This document shows positions 8,780-16,860 of a stretch of DNA of 64,000 nt, piece by piece. Where the stretch lies: positions 62,001-126,000 of the forward strand of contig QFDA01000003.1 of assembly GCA_003130815.1 (NCBI GenBank), in the 5' to 3' direction. The DNA is from Bacteroidetes bacterium SCGC AAA795-G10 (GTDB lineage Bacteria; Bacteroidota; Bacteroidia; Flavobacteriales; Flavobacteriaceae). How positions within the stretch are numbered: position 1 is the stretch's first letter; each line of letters opens with the position of its first letter. The notes beneath the pieces were generated by a model, which had not been told where the DNA came from, ran no database searches, and worked only from the letters and a program-made list of their open reading frames with translations. Made by a program: the position numbers and the translations under genes.

Positions 8780-9019
8780 ATGTCAAAGGTTTGTCAAATT
8801 AGCGGAAAGAAAGTTATGTTTGGAAATAATGTTTCAAAAGCATTGAACCGAACAAGGCGACGCTTTGATGCAAATATAATCAGAAAACGTTTTTTTGTTC
8901 CTGAGGAAGATAAGTGGGTCACACTCAATGTTTCAACAGCTGTCTTGAAAACCATTAATAAAAAAGGTATCTCAGCAGTTTTAAAAGAAGCTAAGAGAAA
9001 AGGTAATTATAAGGGTTAG
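8780..9019 (+). CDS. rpmB: 50S ribosomal protein L28 (bL28)
   Basis: Large-subunit ribosomal protein of 79 residues, starting [19 protein letters not shown], the conserved L28 N-terminus; the basic middle ([16 protein letters not shown]) and the end match Bacteroidota L28. The ATG at 8780 is chosen over an in-frame TTG at 8759 because that codon lies in the promoter -7 box and would add seven non-conserved residues. First gene of a compact operon: rpmG follows after 5 bases. Confidence 0.97.
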   Translation: MSKVCQISGKKVMFGNNVSKALNRTRRRFDANIIRKRFFVPEEDKWVTLNVSTAVLKTINKKGISAVLKEAKRKGNYKG

Positions 9020-9024
9020 ATTTT

Positions 9025-9207
9025 ATGGCTAAAAAAAGTAATAGGGTACAGGTCATTCTAGAATGCACGGAGCACAAAGATTCAGGTTTACCGGGAACGT
9101 CACGCTACATTACAACAAAAAATAAAAAGAACACCCCAGAACGTCTTGAAGTAAAAAAATTCAACCCAATTTTAAAAAAAATGACTGTTCATAAAGAAAT
9201 CAAGTAA
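9025..9207 (+). CDS. rpmG: 50S ribosomal protein L33 (bL33)
   Basis: Large-subunit protein of 60 residues with the classic L33 signature in [20 protein letters not shown] and the basic end [15 protein letters not shown]. Only one cysteine is present, so this is the zinc-free form, which is usual in the phylum. Lies 5 bases after rpmB and 2 bases before the DUF4295 gene. Confidence 0.97.
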   Translation: MAKKSNRVQVILECTEHKDSGLPGTSRYITTKNKKNTPERLEVKKFNPILKKMTVHKEIK

Positions 9208-9209
9208 TA

Positions 9210-9362
9210 ATGGCTAAGAAATCAGTTGCTTCACTACAAACAGGATCAAAAAGATTAACAAAAGCTATAAAAATGGTAAAAAAGCCTGGTAGCAATTCTT
9301 ATAGTTTTGTTGAAACTATCTTACCACCAGATTTGGTATCTGATTGGCTTAGTAAAAAATAG
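9210..9362 (+). CDS. DUF4295 small basic protein, probable ribosome-associated
   Basis: A 50-residue lysine-rich reading frame from ATG 9210 to TAG 9362, beginning MAKKSVASLQTGSKRLTKA and ending VSDWLSKK. It matches the DUF4295 family, which in Bacteroidota sits directly after rpmG and before ftsY. Its size, charge, 2-base spacing from rpmG and placement before the operon terminator all suggest a ribosomal component. From memory, cryo-EM of a Flavobacterium ribosome described an extra large-subunit protein bL38 that may be this family; I could not verify that identity here. Confidence 0.9.
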   Translation: MAKKSVASLQTGSKRLTKAIKMVKKPGSNSYSFVETILPPDLVSDWLSKK

Positions 9363-9376
9363 AATAAACTACTTTT

Positions 9377-9410
9377 AAAAAAAAAGCTACTACTGACAGT
9401 AGCTTTTTTT
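9377..9410 (+). terminator. intrinsic terminator after the ribosomal protein operon
   Basis: Stem AGCTACT (9385-9391), loop ACTGAC, AGTAGCT (9398-9404), followed by a run of T to 9410 and preceded by a matching A-run from 9377 that can extend the stem. It lies 15 bases after the DUF4295 stop and ends 10 bases before the ftsY ATG, so ftsY probably depends on read-through or its own weak promoter. Confidence 0.88.
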
Positions 9411-9420
9411 ATTTTTATAT

Positions 9421-10365
9421 ATGGGAAGGCTTAAAGACTTTTTTACAAAAAAGGATGAAAAAAAATTAGAAGAAGGACTATCTAATACGAAAAAGTCTTT
9501 TTTATCTCGATTAGGATTAATAGTAGCCGGTAAAACAAAAATAAGTGATGATTTTTTAGATGAACTTGAATCAATTCTTATTCAATCTGATGTCGGGGTA
9601 GAAACAACTTTAAAGATTATTGATGCCTTGCAGAGAAGAACAGCAAAGGAAAAATATCTTAGTTTTGATGATTTGGTGAGAATGCTTTCCGAAGAAATTT
9701 CAAAACTCCTTAAAAAAACCAAAAACGAAGAAAATGATTCAAAAAAAAATAAACCTTATGTGATTATGGTTGTAGGTGTAAATGGAGTAGGTAAGACAAC
9801 TACAATCGGAAAACTCGCATATCAATTTGGTGTACAGGGTAAAAAAATCGTAATTGGAGCCGCGGACACCTTTCGAGCAGGAGCTATAGATCAACTTCAA
9901 ATTTGGGCTGACCGTGCTAATTCACCTCTAATAAGACAAGAGATGGGTAGTGATCCCGCTTCCGTTGCTTTTGACACTATTCAAGCAGCAAAATCTAAAG
10001 AGGCTGATTATGTCTTAATTGATACAGCGGGACGTTTACATAATAAGGTTAATTTAATGAATGAGCTATCAAAAGTAAAGCGAGTAATGTCGAAAGTAAT
10101 TACTGAAGCACCACATGAAGTGCTTTTAGTTTTAGATGGTTCAACTGGTCAAAATGCCTTTCAACAAGCGAAGCAATTTATTGAGGTAACTGAGGTATCA
10201 AGCATAGCAGTTACGAAATTAGATGGAACTGCAAAAGGGGGAGTACTCATTGGTATATCAGACCAATTCGAAATTCCTGTGAAATACATTGGGGTTGGAG
10301 AGGGAATAGAAGATTTACAAGACTTTGACCCAGATAAATTTGTTAAAACATTATTTAGGAAATAA
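9421..10365 (+). CDS. ftsY: signal recognition particle receptor FtsY
   Basis: SRP receptor GTPase that docks ribosome-nascent chain complexes to SecYEG at the inner membrane. The 314-residue protein is a minimal NG form: N domain about 20-105, G domain with G1 GVNGVGKTTT near residue 119, insertion-box motif DTFRAGAIDQL, G3 DTAGRLHN and G4 TKLDGTAKGG. The acidic A domain of enterobacterial FtsY is absent; a short lysine-rich N-terminus remains, as is usual in this phylum. Followed after 10 bases by the alpha/beta hydrolase. Confidence 0.97.
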   Translation: MGRLKDFFTKKDEKKLEEGLSNTKKSFLSRLGLIVAGKTKISDDFLDELESILIQSDVGVETTLKIIDALQRRTAKEKYLSFDDLVRMLSEEISKLLKKTKNEENDSKKNKPYVIMVVGVNGVGKTTTIGKLAYQFGVQGKKIVIGAADTFRAGAIDQLQIWADRANSPLIRQEMGSDPASVAFDTIQAAKSKEADYVLIDTAGRLHNKVNLMNELSKVKRVMSKVITEAPHEVLLVLDGSTGQNAFQQAKQFIEVTEVSSIAVTKLDGTAKGGVLIGISDQFEIPVKYIGVGEGIEDLQDFDPDKFVKTLFRK

Positions 10366-10375
10366 ATAATCTAAA

Positions 10376-11353
10376 ATGAAAATTTTTAAATTTTTTTCAA
10401 TTTTAATCTTAATTCTAGGAGGTCTATATCTTGTAGGACCAAGAGTTGAAAGCCCTGACCTTAATATGACCCCAGTTGAAGTACCAAAAGAACTAAATAC
10501 TTTAAAAAAATGGGTTTCTAATAAAGAAAAAGCATTAGGAAATGTTCGTCCGGGAAATGAATCTTATATAGAGTTTAATGACTCTATTCCAAAAAAAACT
10601 AAGTATAGTATTTTGTATTTACATGGTTTTACTGCCTCAGGAATTGAGGGAGATCCAGTACATCGAAAAATTGCTAAATTTCTTAATGCAAATCTTTATG
10701 TTCCAAGACTTTACGGTCATGGACTAAATGAAAAAGAACCAATGTTGAATTACAATAATAATGATTTTTGGGAATCTGCAAAAGAAGCTATATCCGTCGC
10801 AAAAGCTCTTGGAGATAGAGTAATTCTTCTTGGGACTTCTCATGGAGGTGTGCTCTCTTTGTGTTTTGGTAATGACCCGTCTATCGCTGCAATTTGTCTT
10901 TTTGCACCGAATATTGAGGTATATGATCCATTAGCAAAACTTCTTTCCAAACCATGGGGACTTCAAATGGCTCGTCTTGTAAGAGGCAGTAAATATCATA
11001 ATATGAATAACATGAATATTGAAAAGAAAAAATATTGGACTTCCAAAATACGATTAGAAAGCACACTTCATATGCAAAAACTTTTAGATATTAAAATGAA
11101 TAAATCAACATATGAAAAAATAAAGGTTCCAGTTTTTATGGGATATTATTATAAAAATGATAGTTTACAGGATAAAGTTGTATCTATACCTGCAATGTTA
11201 AAAATGTTTGATGATCTGGGTACTCCAAGCGAATTAAAGGTAAAAAAAGCGTTTCCTGATGCTGGTGATCACGTGATAACCTCCTATCTAAGTTCTAATA
11301 ATCATGGGCAAGTAACTAAGGCGGTTCAGGATTTTTTGAAAAAAATATTATAG
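10376..11353 (+). CDS. alpha/beta hydrolase with N-terminal membrane anchor or signal
   Basis: Serine hydrolase of 325 residues. The first 22 residues (KFFSILILILGGLYLVG) form one hydrophobic segment, an uncleaved anchor or signal peptide, so the enzyme likely acts in the periplasm or at the membrane. The oxyanion region is LYLHGFTASG near residue 80, the nucleophile is Ser155 in LGTSHGG, and the catalytic histidine is likely in DAGDHV near residue 298. Family members are esterases, lipases or acylglycerol lipases; the substrate is unknown. One base separates it from the amidase gene, so the two are co-transcribed. Confidence 0.85.
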   Translation: MKIFKFFSILILILGGLYLVGPRVESPDLNMTPVEVPKELNTLKKWVSNKEKALGNVRPGNESYIEFNDSIPKKTKYSILYLHGFTASGIEGDPVHRKIAKFLNANLYVPRLYGHGLNEKEPMLNYNNNDFWESAKEAISVAKALGDRVILLGTSHGGVLSLCFGNDPSIAAICLFAPNIEVYDPLAKLLSKPWGLQMARLVRGSKYHNMNNMNIEKKKYWTSKIRLESTLHMQKLLDIKMNKSTYEKIKVPVFMGYYYKNDSLQDKVVSIPAMLKMFDDLGTPSELKVKKAFPDAGDHVITSYLSSNNHGQVTKAVQDFLKKIL

Positions 11354-11354
11354 T

Positions 11355-13004
11355 ATGCCCATCTGTAAATTTAGATTTTGGTTTCTAATAATATTCATTT
11401 TTAACATTTGCAGTATTGAAGAACAAAGCCTAGTAAAATGGGTACCCTATGACGAAACAGCTGAATTAAAAGATAATTCAAAAAACTCCTTAAAACGTTT
11501 ACGTTTTCAGCGGATTCAGTCAAAGCATCAGGATAAAAACTCATTTTTTTCGCCTTTTAAAAAGGAACTTTTAGGCTTTACAAAAAAAGAATATGAAAGA
11601 TTGAAGCCACTTATTTTAGAAAAAAGTATACTCGAAATACAAGATAACGTTCAAAAAGGCTTAGTATCATATGAAAAAATATGTTTATTCTATTTATTCC
11701 GTATGTACTATTTTGAAACCAATCGTGATACATATTTGAATGCTATAATTTCTCTTAACCCAGATGTTCTTAATAGAGCAAAGCAGCGAGACAAAGAACG
11801 AAAGAAACAAATAAATCATCCTTTATATGGAATTCCTATCCTTATAAAAGATAACATTGATGCTTTACCCATGAGTACAACTGCTGGTAGTGCAGCATTT
11901 AAAAATAACATTCCTAATAATGATTCATTTCTTGTCAAACGCTTAAAGGAAAAGGGAGCACTAATCTTGGGAAAAGTTAATTTGAGTGAATGGGCTTATT
12001 ATTTTTGTCAAGATTGTCCATTAGGCTATAGTGCATTGGGTGGACAAACATTAAATCCATATGGGAGGAAAATTTTTGAAACTGGTGGATCAAGTTCAGG
12101 AAGTGGGGTAGCTGTGGCAGCAAACTATTCAGTAGCAGCTATTGGTACTGAAACTTCAGGCTCAATTTTATCTCCATCAGGAAAAAATAGTGTAGTAGGT
12201 CTCAAGCCAACTATAGGATCAATAAGCAGAAATGGAATAATTCCAATTTCAAGTAGTTTAGATACAGCAGGACCTATGGCTAAAAGTGTAATGGATACTG
12301 CCATATTAATGAATGCACTTGTAGGTTTTGACAGTACTGATGAGTATAGTTATAATAGCGAACCTATTTTTTATCAGGGATTAGATACAGTTACCTTACA
12401 GGGTAAAAGTTTTGGAATTTTTGAAAAATATGAAAAAGATAGTTTGGTTAAAGTTTCTTTAGATTTGATAAGAAAAGCAGGAGCAAAAATTATTAGTTTC
12501 AAAGCTCCTGAAATAGAACTACAAAATTTTATAAAGCTGCTTGATATAGATATGAAAAGTGATTTACCAAAATATATAAAAAACAGCACTAACAAAAAAT
12601 TACCTTTTGATTCAATAAACGATATCGTAAATTTCAACAAAATGGATAGCCTACTCCATGCACCATATGGGCAAGAAAATTTTACCCGATTAGTTAAAGT
12701 AAATATTTCTCAAAATCAATTTAGAAAAACTAAACATGAAATGATGAAATTAGCTAAGAGCTATTTTAAGGTAATCAAAAGTCAAAATCTAGATGCTGTC
12801 ATATCAATTGATAGTGAGGATGCTAAATTTGCAGCTCTTGCACATTTTCCTGCCCTAGGAATTCCAATGGGATATAAACGTAACGGTCAACCTCAAAATA
12901 TAACTTTTATTGCTCCTTCAAAAAAAGAACAGATTTTATTAAACATTGGAGCAGCCTATGAAAAAATAAACCCAGTTCGTAATACGCCTGACTTATTTAA
13001 ATAG
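11355..13004 (+). CDS. secreted amidase (amidase signature family)
   Basis: Amidase-signature hydrolase of 549 residues. The Ser-cisSer-Lys triad is visible: K165 in ILIKDNID, cis-Ser S246 in TGGSSSGSG and the nucleophile S270 in TETSGSIL. The N-terminus (FRFWFLIIFIFNIC) looks like a signal sequence, with a cysteine at about residue 19 in a poor lipobox context, so export is likely but lipidation doubtful. It is not GatA: there is no gatB or gatC nearby and it has a signal and an extended N-terminal region of about 130 residues before the core. Possible substrates are peptide amides or acyl amides; undetermined. Confidence 0.9.
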   Translation: MPICKFRFWFLIIFIFNICSIEEQSLVKWVPYDETAELKDNSKNSLKRLRFQRIQSKHQDKNSFFSPFKKELLGFTKKEYERLKPLILEKSILEIQDNVQKGLVSYEKICLFYLFRMYYFETNRDTYLNAIISLNPDVLNRAKQRDKERKKQINHPLYGIPILIKDNIDALPMSTTAGSAAFKNNIPNNDSFLVKRLKEKGALILGKVNLSEWAYYFCQDCPLGYSALGGQTLNPYGRKIFETGGSSSGSGVAVAANYSVAAIGTETSGSILSPSGKNSVVGLKPTIGSISRNGIIPISSSLDTAGPMAKSVMDTAILMNALVGFDSTDEYSYNSEPIFYQGLDTVTLQGKSFGIFEKYEKDSLVKVSLDLIRKAGAKIISFKAPEIELQNFIKLLDIDMKSDLPKYIKNSTNKKLPFDSINDIVNFNKMDSLLHAPYGQENFTRLVKVNISQNQFRKTKHEMMKLAKSYFKVIKSQNLDAVISIDSEDAKFAALAHFPALGIPMGYKRNGQPQNITFIAPSKKEQILLNIGAAYEKINPVRNTPDLFK

Positions 13005-13008
13005 TAAT

Positions 13009-14310
13009 ATGAGAACTAGATCAAAAAAAAGAAATAAGATAAATGTTATAACCTTAGGTTGTTCAAAAAACATTTATGATTCAGAGATTATAATCAAACA
13101 ACTAGAAGCAAATAAGAAAAATGTAGTTCATGAAGAAAAAGGAAATATTGTAGTTATTAATACCTGTGGTTTTATAAATAATGCGAAGCAAGAGTCTATA
13201 GATACAATTTTAGAGCAAATTGAGTACAAGCAAACTGGTATAGTCGATAAGGTTTATGTAACAGGATGTTTAAGTGAAAGATATAAAAATGATTTAGAAA
13301 AAGAGATTCCCGATGTAGATCAATATTTTGGAACTACAGATTTACCTCAACTATTAAAGGTCTTAGAAGCTGATTACAAGCATGAATTAGTAGGAGAGAG
13401 AATCTTGACAACCCCTAAGCACTATGCTTATCTAAAAATTGCTGAAGGCTGCGATAGACCATGTTCTTTTTGTGCTATACCGTTAATGCGTGGTAAGCAT
13501 CGATCAATTCCAATCGAAAAACTCCTAGACCAAGCTAAAAACTTAGCTAAAAATGGAGTGAAAGAATTAATTTTAATTGCTCAGGATTTGACTTATTATG
13601 GTTTAGATCTCTATAAGGAAAAAAGACTCGCACAATTACTTAGTGCCCTATCAAAATTAGATGGGATTGAGTGGATAAGATTACATTATGCCTTTCCAAC
13701 AGGCTTCCCTGTAGATGTTTTAGAGGTGATGAGAAACGAACCTAGGATTTGTAATTATCTTGATATTCCACTTCAACATATATCTGATAAGATTTTAAAG
13801 TCAATGAGACGTGGCACTGATAAAGAAAAAACGACTTCACTTATTAAACGATTTAGAGAACTTGTTCCAGGTATTGTGTTGAGAACTACTCTTATTGTGG
13901 GCTATCCTGGTGAGACAGATAAAGATTTTGAAATTTTAAAGAAATGGGTGAAAAAGATGAGGTTTGATCGTTTAGGATGTTTTAAATATAGTCATGAAGA
14001 AGATACTCATGCATATCTTCTAAAAGATGATGTTCCCGAGGAATTGAAACAAAAAAGATTAAATGAAATCATGGAAATACAATCTAAGATTGCATTGAAT
14101 AACAACGAAAAGCTTATAGGGAGAGTTTTCAAATGTTTAATTGATAGAAAAGAGGGAACAAATTTTATTGGTAGAACCTTTATGGATTCACCAGATGTTG
14201 ATAATGAAGTACTAATAGATGCAAAAAAATTCTATGTCAAATTGGGAGAGTTTGTTAACATTAAAATCATCGGGGCTAATAATTTTGATCTGGCAGGTAT
14301 TCCTGTTTGA
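13009..14310 (+). CDS. rimO: ribosomal protein S12 methylthiotransferase RimO
   Basis: Radical-SAM enzyme that adds a methylthio group to an aspartate of ribosomal protein S12. The 433-residue protein has the UPF0004 domain (INVITLGCSKNIYDSE and VVINTCGF carrying cluster cysteines), the radical-SAM CxxxCxxC at C148, C152 and C155 (GCDRPCSFCAIP), and a C-terminal TRAM domain. The LGCSKN motif distinguishes RimO from MiaB. It closes the plus-strand block; only 25 bases separate it from the convergent peptidase gene and no terminator is visible there. Confidence 0.96.
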   Translation: MRTRSKKRNKINVITLGCSKNIYDSEIIIKQLEANKKNVVHEEKGNIVVINTCGFINNAKQESIDTILEQIEYKQTGIVDKVYVTGCLSERYKNDLEKEIPDVDQYFGTTDLPQLLKVLEADYKHELVGERILTTPKHYAYLKIAEGCDRPCSFCAIPLMRGKHRSIPIEKLLDQAKNLAKNGVKELILIAQDLTYYGLDLYKEKRLAQLLSALSKLDGIEWIRLHYAFPTGFPVDVLEVMRNEPRICNYLDIPLQHISDKILKSMRRGTDKEKTTSLIKRFRELVPGIVLRTTLIVGYPGETDKDFEILKKWVKKMRFDRLGCFKYSHEEDTHAYLLKDDVPEELKQKRLNEIMEIQSKIALNNNEKLIGRVFKCLIDRKEGTNFIGRTFMDSPDVDNEVLIDAKKFYVKLGEFVNIKIIGANNFDLAGIPV

Positions 14311-14335
14311 GGTTTATTTAAATTGATATTTTGGT

Positions 14336-16780
14336 TTAAAAAAAGAGCGCATTTGAAAATAGTTGTTTACCACTATACCAAAACCCTCTAAATAAAGAAT
14401 TGTCTACAAAATATATCAATTTGCCATCACCATAATTCTCTTGCCCAACAAGCAATGAATTCCTTTGTCTTTGCTTAGCTTTATATCCAATAAAACCTGA
14501 AATAGCATCTGCATCTTTATCAAGATAAAGCACATTTCCAGAATTTTCTAGAAGATAAAATGCATCAGTATTTAATTTTAATGTATAATATCTTTCCATT
14601 CCATAACCAATTGGATGGGTCTTATCCAAAGAAGCTTTAAAAATACTTCCACTTGTAGAGTCACTAATATCTGAACGCTCCATTTCTATATATGGAATTG
14701 TATTTTCAATTTGATTTTTAGGGTTCTTCTTTTTTAGGGAAAATTTTTCGGTATCAGTAAAAATATTTAATGCACCTGCAAGTGCGATTAATTTTCCGCC
14801 ATCATGAATCCATTTTTCAATCTTTTTTCCATTAGTAAAGTTTTCAAAACTAGGGTAATCCCCACTTGGTAAAATTAAGACATCGATATCAGGGAGAACA
14901 GAAAGTAATTTTTTTTCATTAATCCGCAACAATGGGTATTTTAATTCTTGTTCAAAAAAGTGCCATAATTCGCCATAATTGTAAGGACTACTATTCTCAC
15001 TCCTCAGTAATCCAACCCTCGGTATTTTAATTAATTTTATTTCGTCCGAACCCATATCGGGTCCTTTTTCAGAATATCCTGTATAAATATTATGTAATAT
15101 TATTTTATGTTGATCTACAATTTCTTTAAGTTTTGTTAAGTATTGTTTGTTATCTAGATTGTCTGCCTTGAGAATAAAAATGCTTCCTACATCCCAATCT
15201 ATTTTACTATTTGTTATAGGTAAAGTATTATATCTAATTTTAATACCTGATTTTATTAAATCAGAAAGAAATTTGATATCATCTAAACTTTTACAAACAA
15301 AACCAAATCCATATTTGTTTTCTTCCAAAACTATCTCTGAATTATTTAAAAATTCAAAAGGATTAGTTTTAAGCTCTTGTGTTGTAGCTATTGTTTTTAG
15401 ACCATAGGCAAATGCTAAAGACCAAGCAGTTATATCATAAGTGAGTGAGTCATTTAGTTTTGTATTAGGTTCTAAAAGTATTTCTACCAATTTTCCTTTT
15501 ACTTGATTTGTTGGTATAACTAGAGAGTTTTTTGAGAATTCAGTAGATTTATTTTTTTGCATTTGATAATCAAAGCCACGAATACTTGTATTTTCTGATA
15601 GTTTTTTGCTGATAATATTGTGTTTTTTAAAAAATTCAGCTAAAGAATTTATTTTATTTTGATTTCCCTCTAAAACAAAATTTTTGTATTTAAAGTTTTT
15701 ATTATTAAAAAAAGACTGATAATTTTTATTTAAAAGTATCCTAAATTTTGCAGCCATTTCAACTGTTGATAGACCAGTAACGTGATGGTGCTCTATCCTA
15801 TCTTTTAGTGTTACTTCAATATTTTCGTTATTTATTACCCCGAGTCCAGCAATCCCACCTCCTGCTTGTTCATAGGTCATGCCAATACTTCCTAAAAACA
15901 TTGGATATGTATCTCCGTAGCTAGGATACAAAAGATCAAATTTTTCTTTTGTAAAGTATAACCATCCCTTTTCATCAAAGTATTTGGCATGATTTCTACC
16001 AATTATTTCTTGAAATTCTCTTTGAAATTTTGAAACGACTTCATGATAGGGCTCTACTGCAGGCGCAAAATAGTAAGGGCTATTAATTCCTTGTTCATGG
16101 AAGTCGACATGAATGTGTGGAAGCCAATCGTTAAATTTATTTATACGATTTTCGGTTTCGGTTTGTGTAACCCATGCCCAGTCCCGATTTAAATCAAAAG
16201 CATAATGATTTGTTCTTCCATTATGCCAAGGTTCGTCATGTTCTATGGAATTTTGATTTGTGTCATATGGTATACCTCTATTTTGTTTGTAAAAATTAAC
16301 ATAACGGTCTCTCCCATCAGGGTTGACACATGGATCAATTATTACAATGGTATCTAATAACCATTTTGTATGCTTAGTAATTAAATCATAAGCAGTTTTC
16401 ATTGAAGCTTCTGAGCTTGACGATTCATTACCATGTATATTATAGCTTAACCAAACGATTGATTTATTTTCATTTTTAGGTCCTTTTATCGACCCACTAT
16501 TTTGAAGATGGGATAAACGAATTTCTTCAAGATTTTCTAAATTTTTACGATTTGAAATAAAAATAAGTTGTAATTCTCTACCTTCATTACTTTTCCCATA
16601 AGGAATAATTTTAAGAAACTCAGAATTTTTCTCAAGATGGCTGAAGTAATCCAAAAGCTGGTGATGTAAATTAAAATAAGTTCCTAGCTCATATCCAAAA
16701 AAACTTTCAGGGCTTTTAGGCTGAGAATTTAGAAGGAATGAATTAAAAATTAACAGTAAAGAGATAATTTTTCTTCTCAT
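14336..16780 (-). CDS. secreted M14-family zinc carboxypeptidase
   Basis: Periplasmic or secreted metallopeptidase of 814 residues with a signal peptide (IISLLLIFNSFLLNSQ). The M14 catalytic domain spans about residues 30-340; ligands H116 and E119 in NIHGNES, third ligand H228 in DFHEQG and the catalytic glutamate E304 in TYEQAGGG are all visible. The remaining 450 residues form a large C-terminal region with a glutamine-amidotransferase-like stretch around 570-680 (VLILPSGDYPSF), as seen in many long Bacteroidota M14 proteins; its role is unknown. Alone on its strand, divergent from bshC over 80 bases. Confidence 0.92.
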   Translation of the reverse strand: MRRKIISLLLIFNSFLLNSQPKSPESFFGYELGTYFNLHHQLLDYFSHLEKNSEFLKIIPYGKSNEGRELQLIFISNRKNLENLEEIRLSHLQNSGSIKGPKNENKSIVWLSYNIHGNESSSSEASMKTAYDLITKHTKWLLDTIVIIDPCVNPDGRDRYVNFYKQNRGIPYDTNQNSIEHDEPWHNGRTNHYAFDLNRDWAWVTQTETENRINKFNDWLPHIHVDFHEQGINSPYYFAPAVEPYHEVVSKFQREFQEIIGRNHAKYFDEKGWLYFTKEKFDLLYPSYGDTYPMFLGSIGMTYEQAGGGIAGLGVINNENIEVTLKDRIEHHHVTGLSTVEMAAKFRILLNKNYQSFFNNKNFKYKNFVLEGNQNKINSLAEFFKKHNIISKKLSENTSIRGFDYQMQKNKSTEFSKNSLVIPTNQVKGKLVEILLEPNTKLNDSLTYDITAWSLAFAYGLKTIATTQELKTNPFEFLNNSEIVLEENKYGFGFVCKSLDDIKFLSDLIKSGIKIRYNTLPITNSKIDWDVGSIFILKADNLDNKQYLTKLKEIVDQHKIILHNIYTGYSEKGPDMGSDEIKLIKIPRVGLLRSENSSPYNYGELWHFFEQELKYPLLRINEKKLLSVLPDIDVLILPSGDYPSFENFTNGKKIEKWIHDGGKLIALAGALNIFTDTEKFSLKKKNPKNQIENTIPYIEMERSDISDSTSGSIFKASLDKTHPIGYGMERYYTLKLNTDAFYLLENSGNVLYLDKDADAISGFIGYKAKQRQRNSLLVGQENYGDGKLIYFVDNSLFRGFWYSGKQLFSNALFF

Positions 16781-16860
16781 ATATTTAAATTTTTACTTTG
16801 TAATCAAACTTTCGATTTCTTTTTCTAAAAAAAAATATCTTTACGATTCATATATTGTTT

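Noticed and set aside
9025-9207. L33 without zinc cysteines as a zinc-starvation paralogue
   Set aside because: The cysteine-free form in the rpmB-rpmG operon is the normal version in Bacteroidota; no zinc-regulated context is seen.
14311-14335. Possible terminator between rimO and the convergent peptidase gene
   Set aside because: The 25 bases contain no stem of useful length, only A/T-rich runs.
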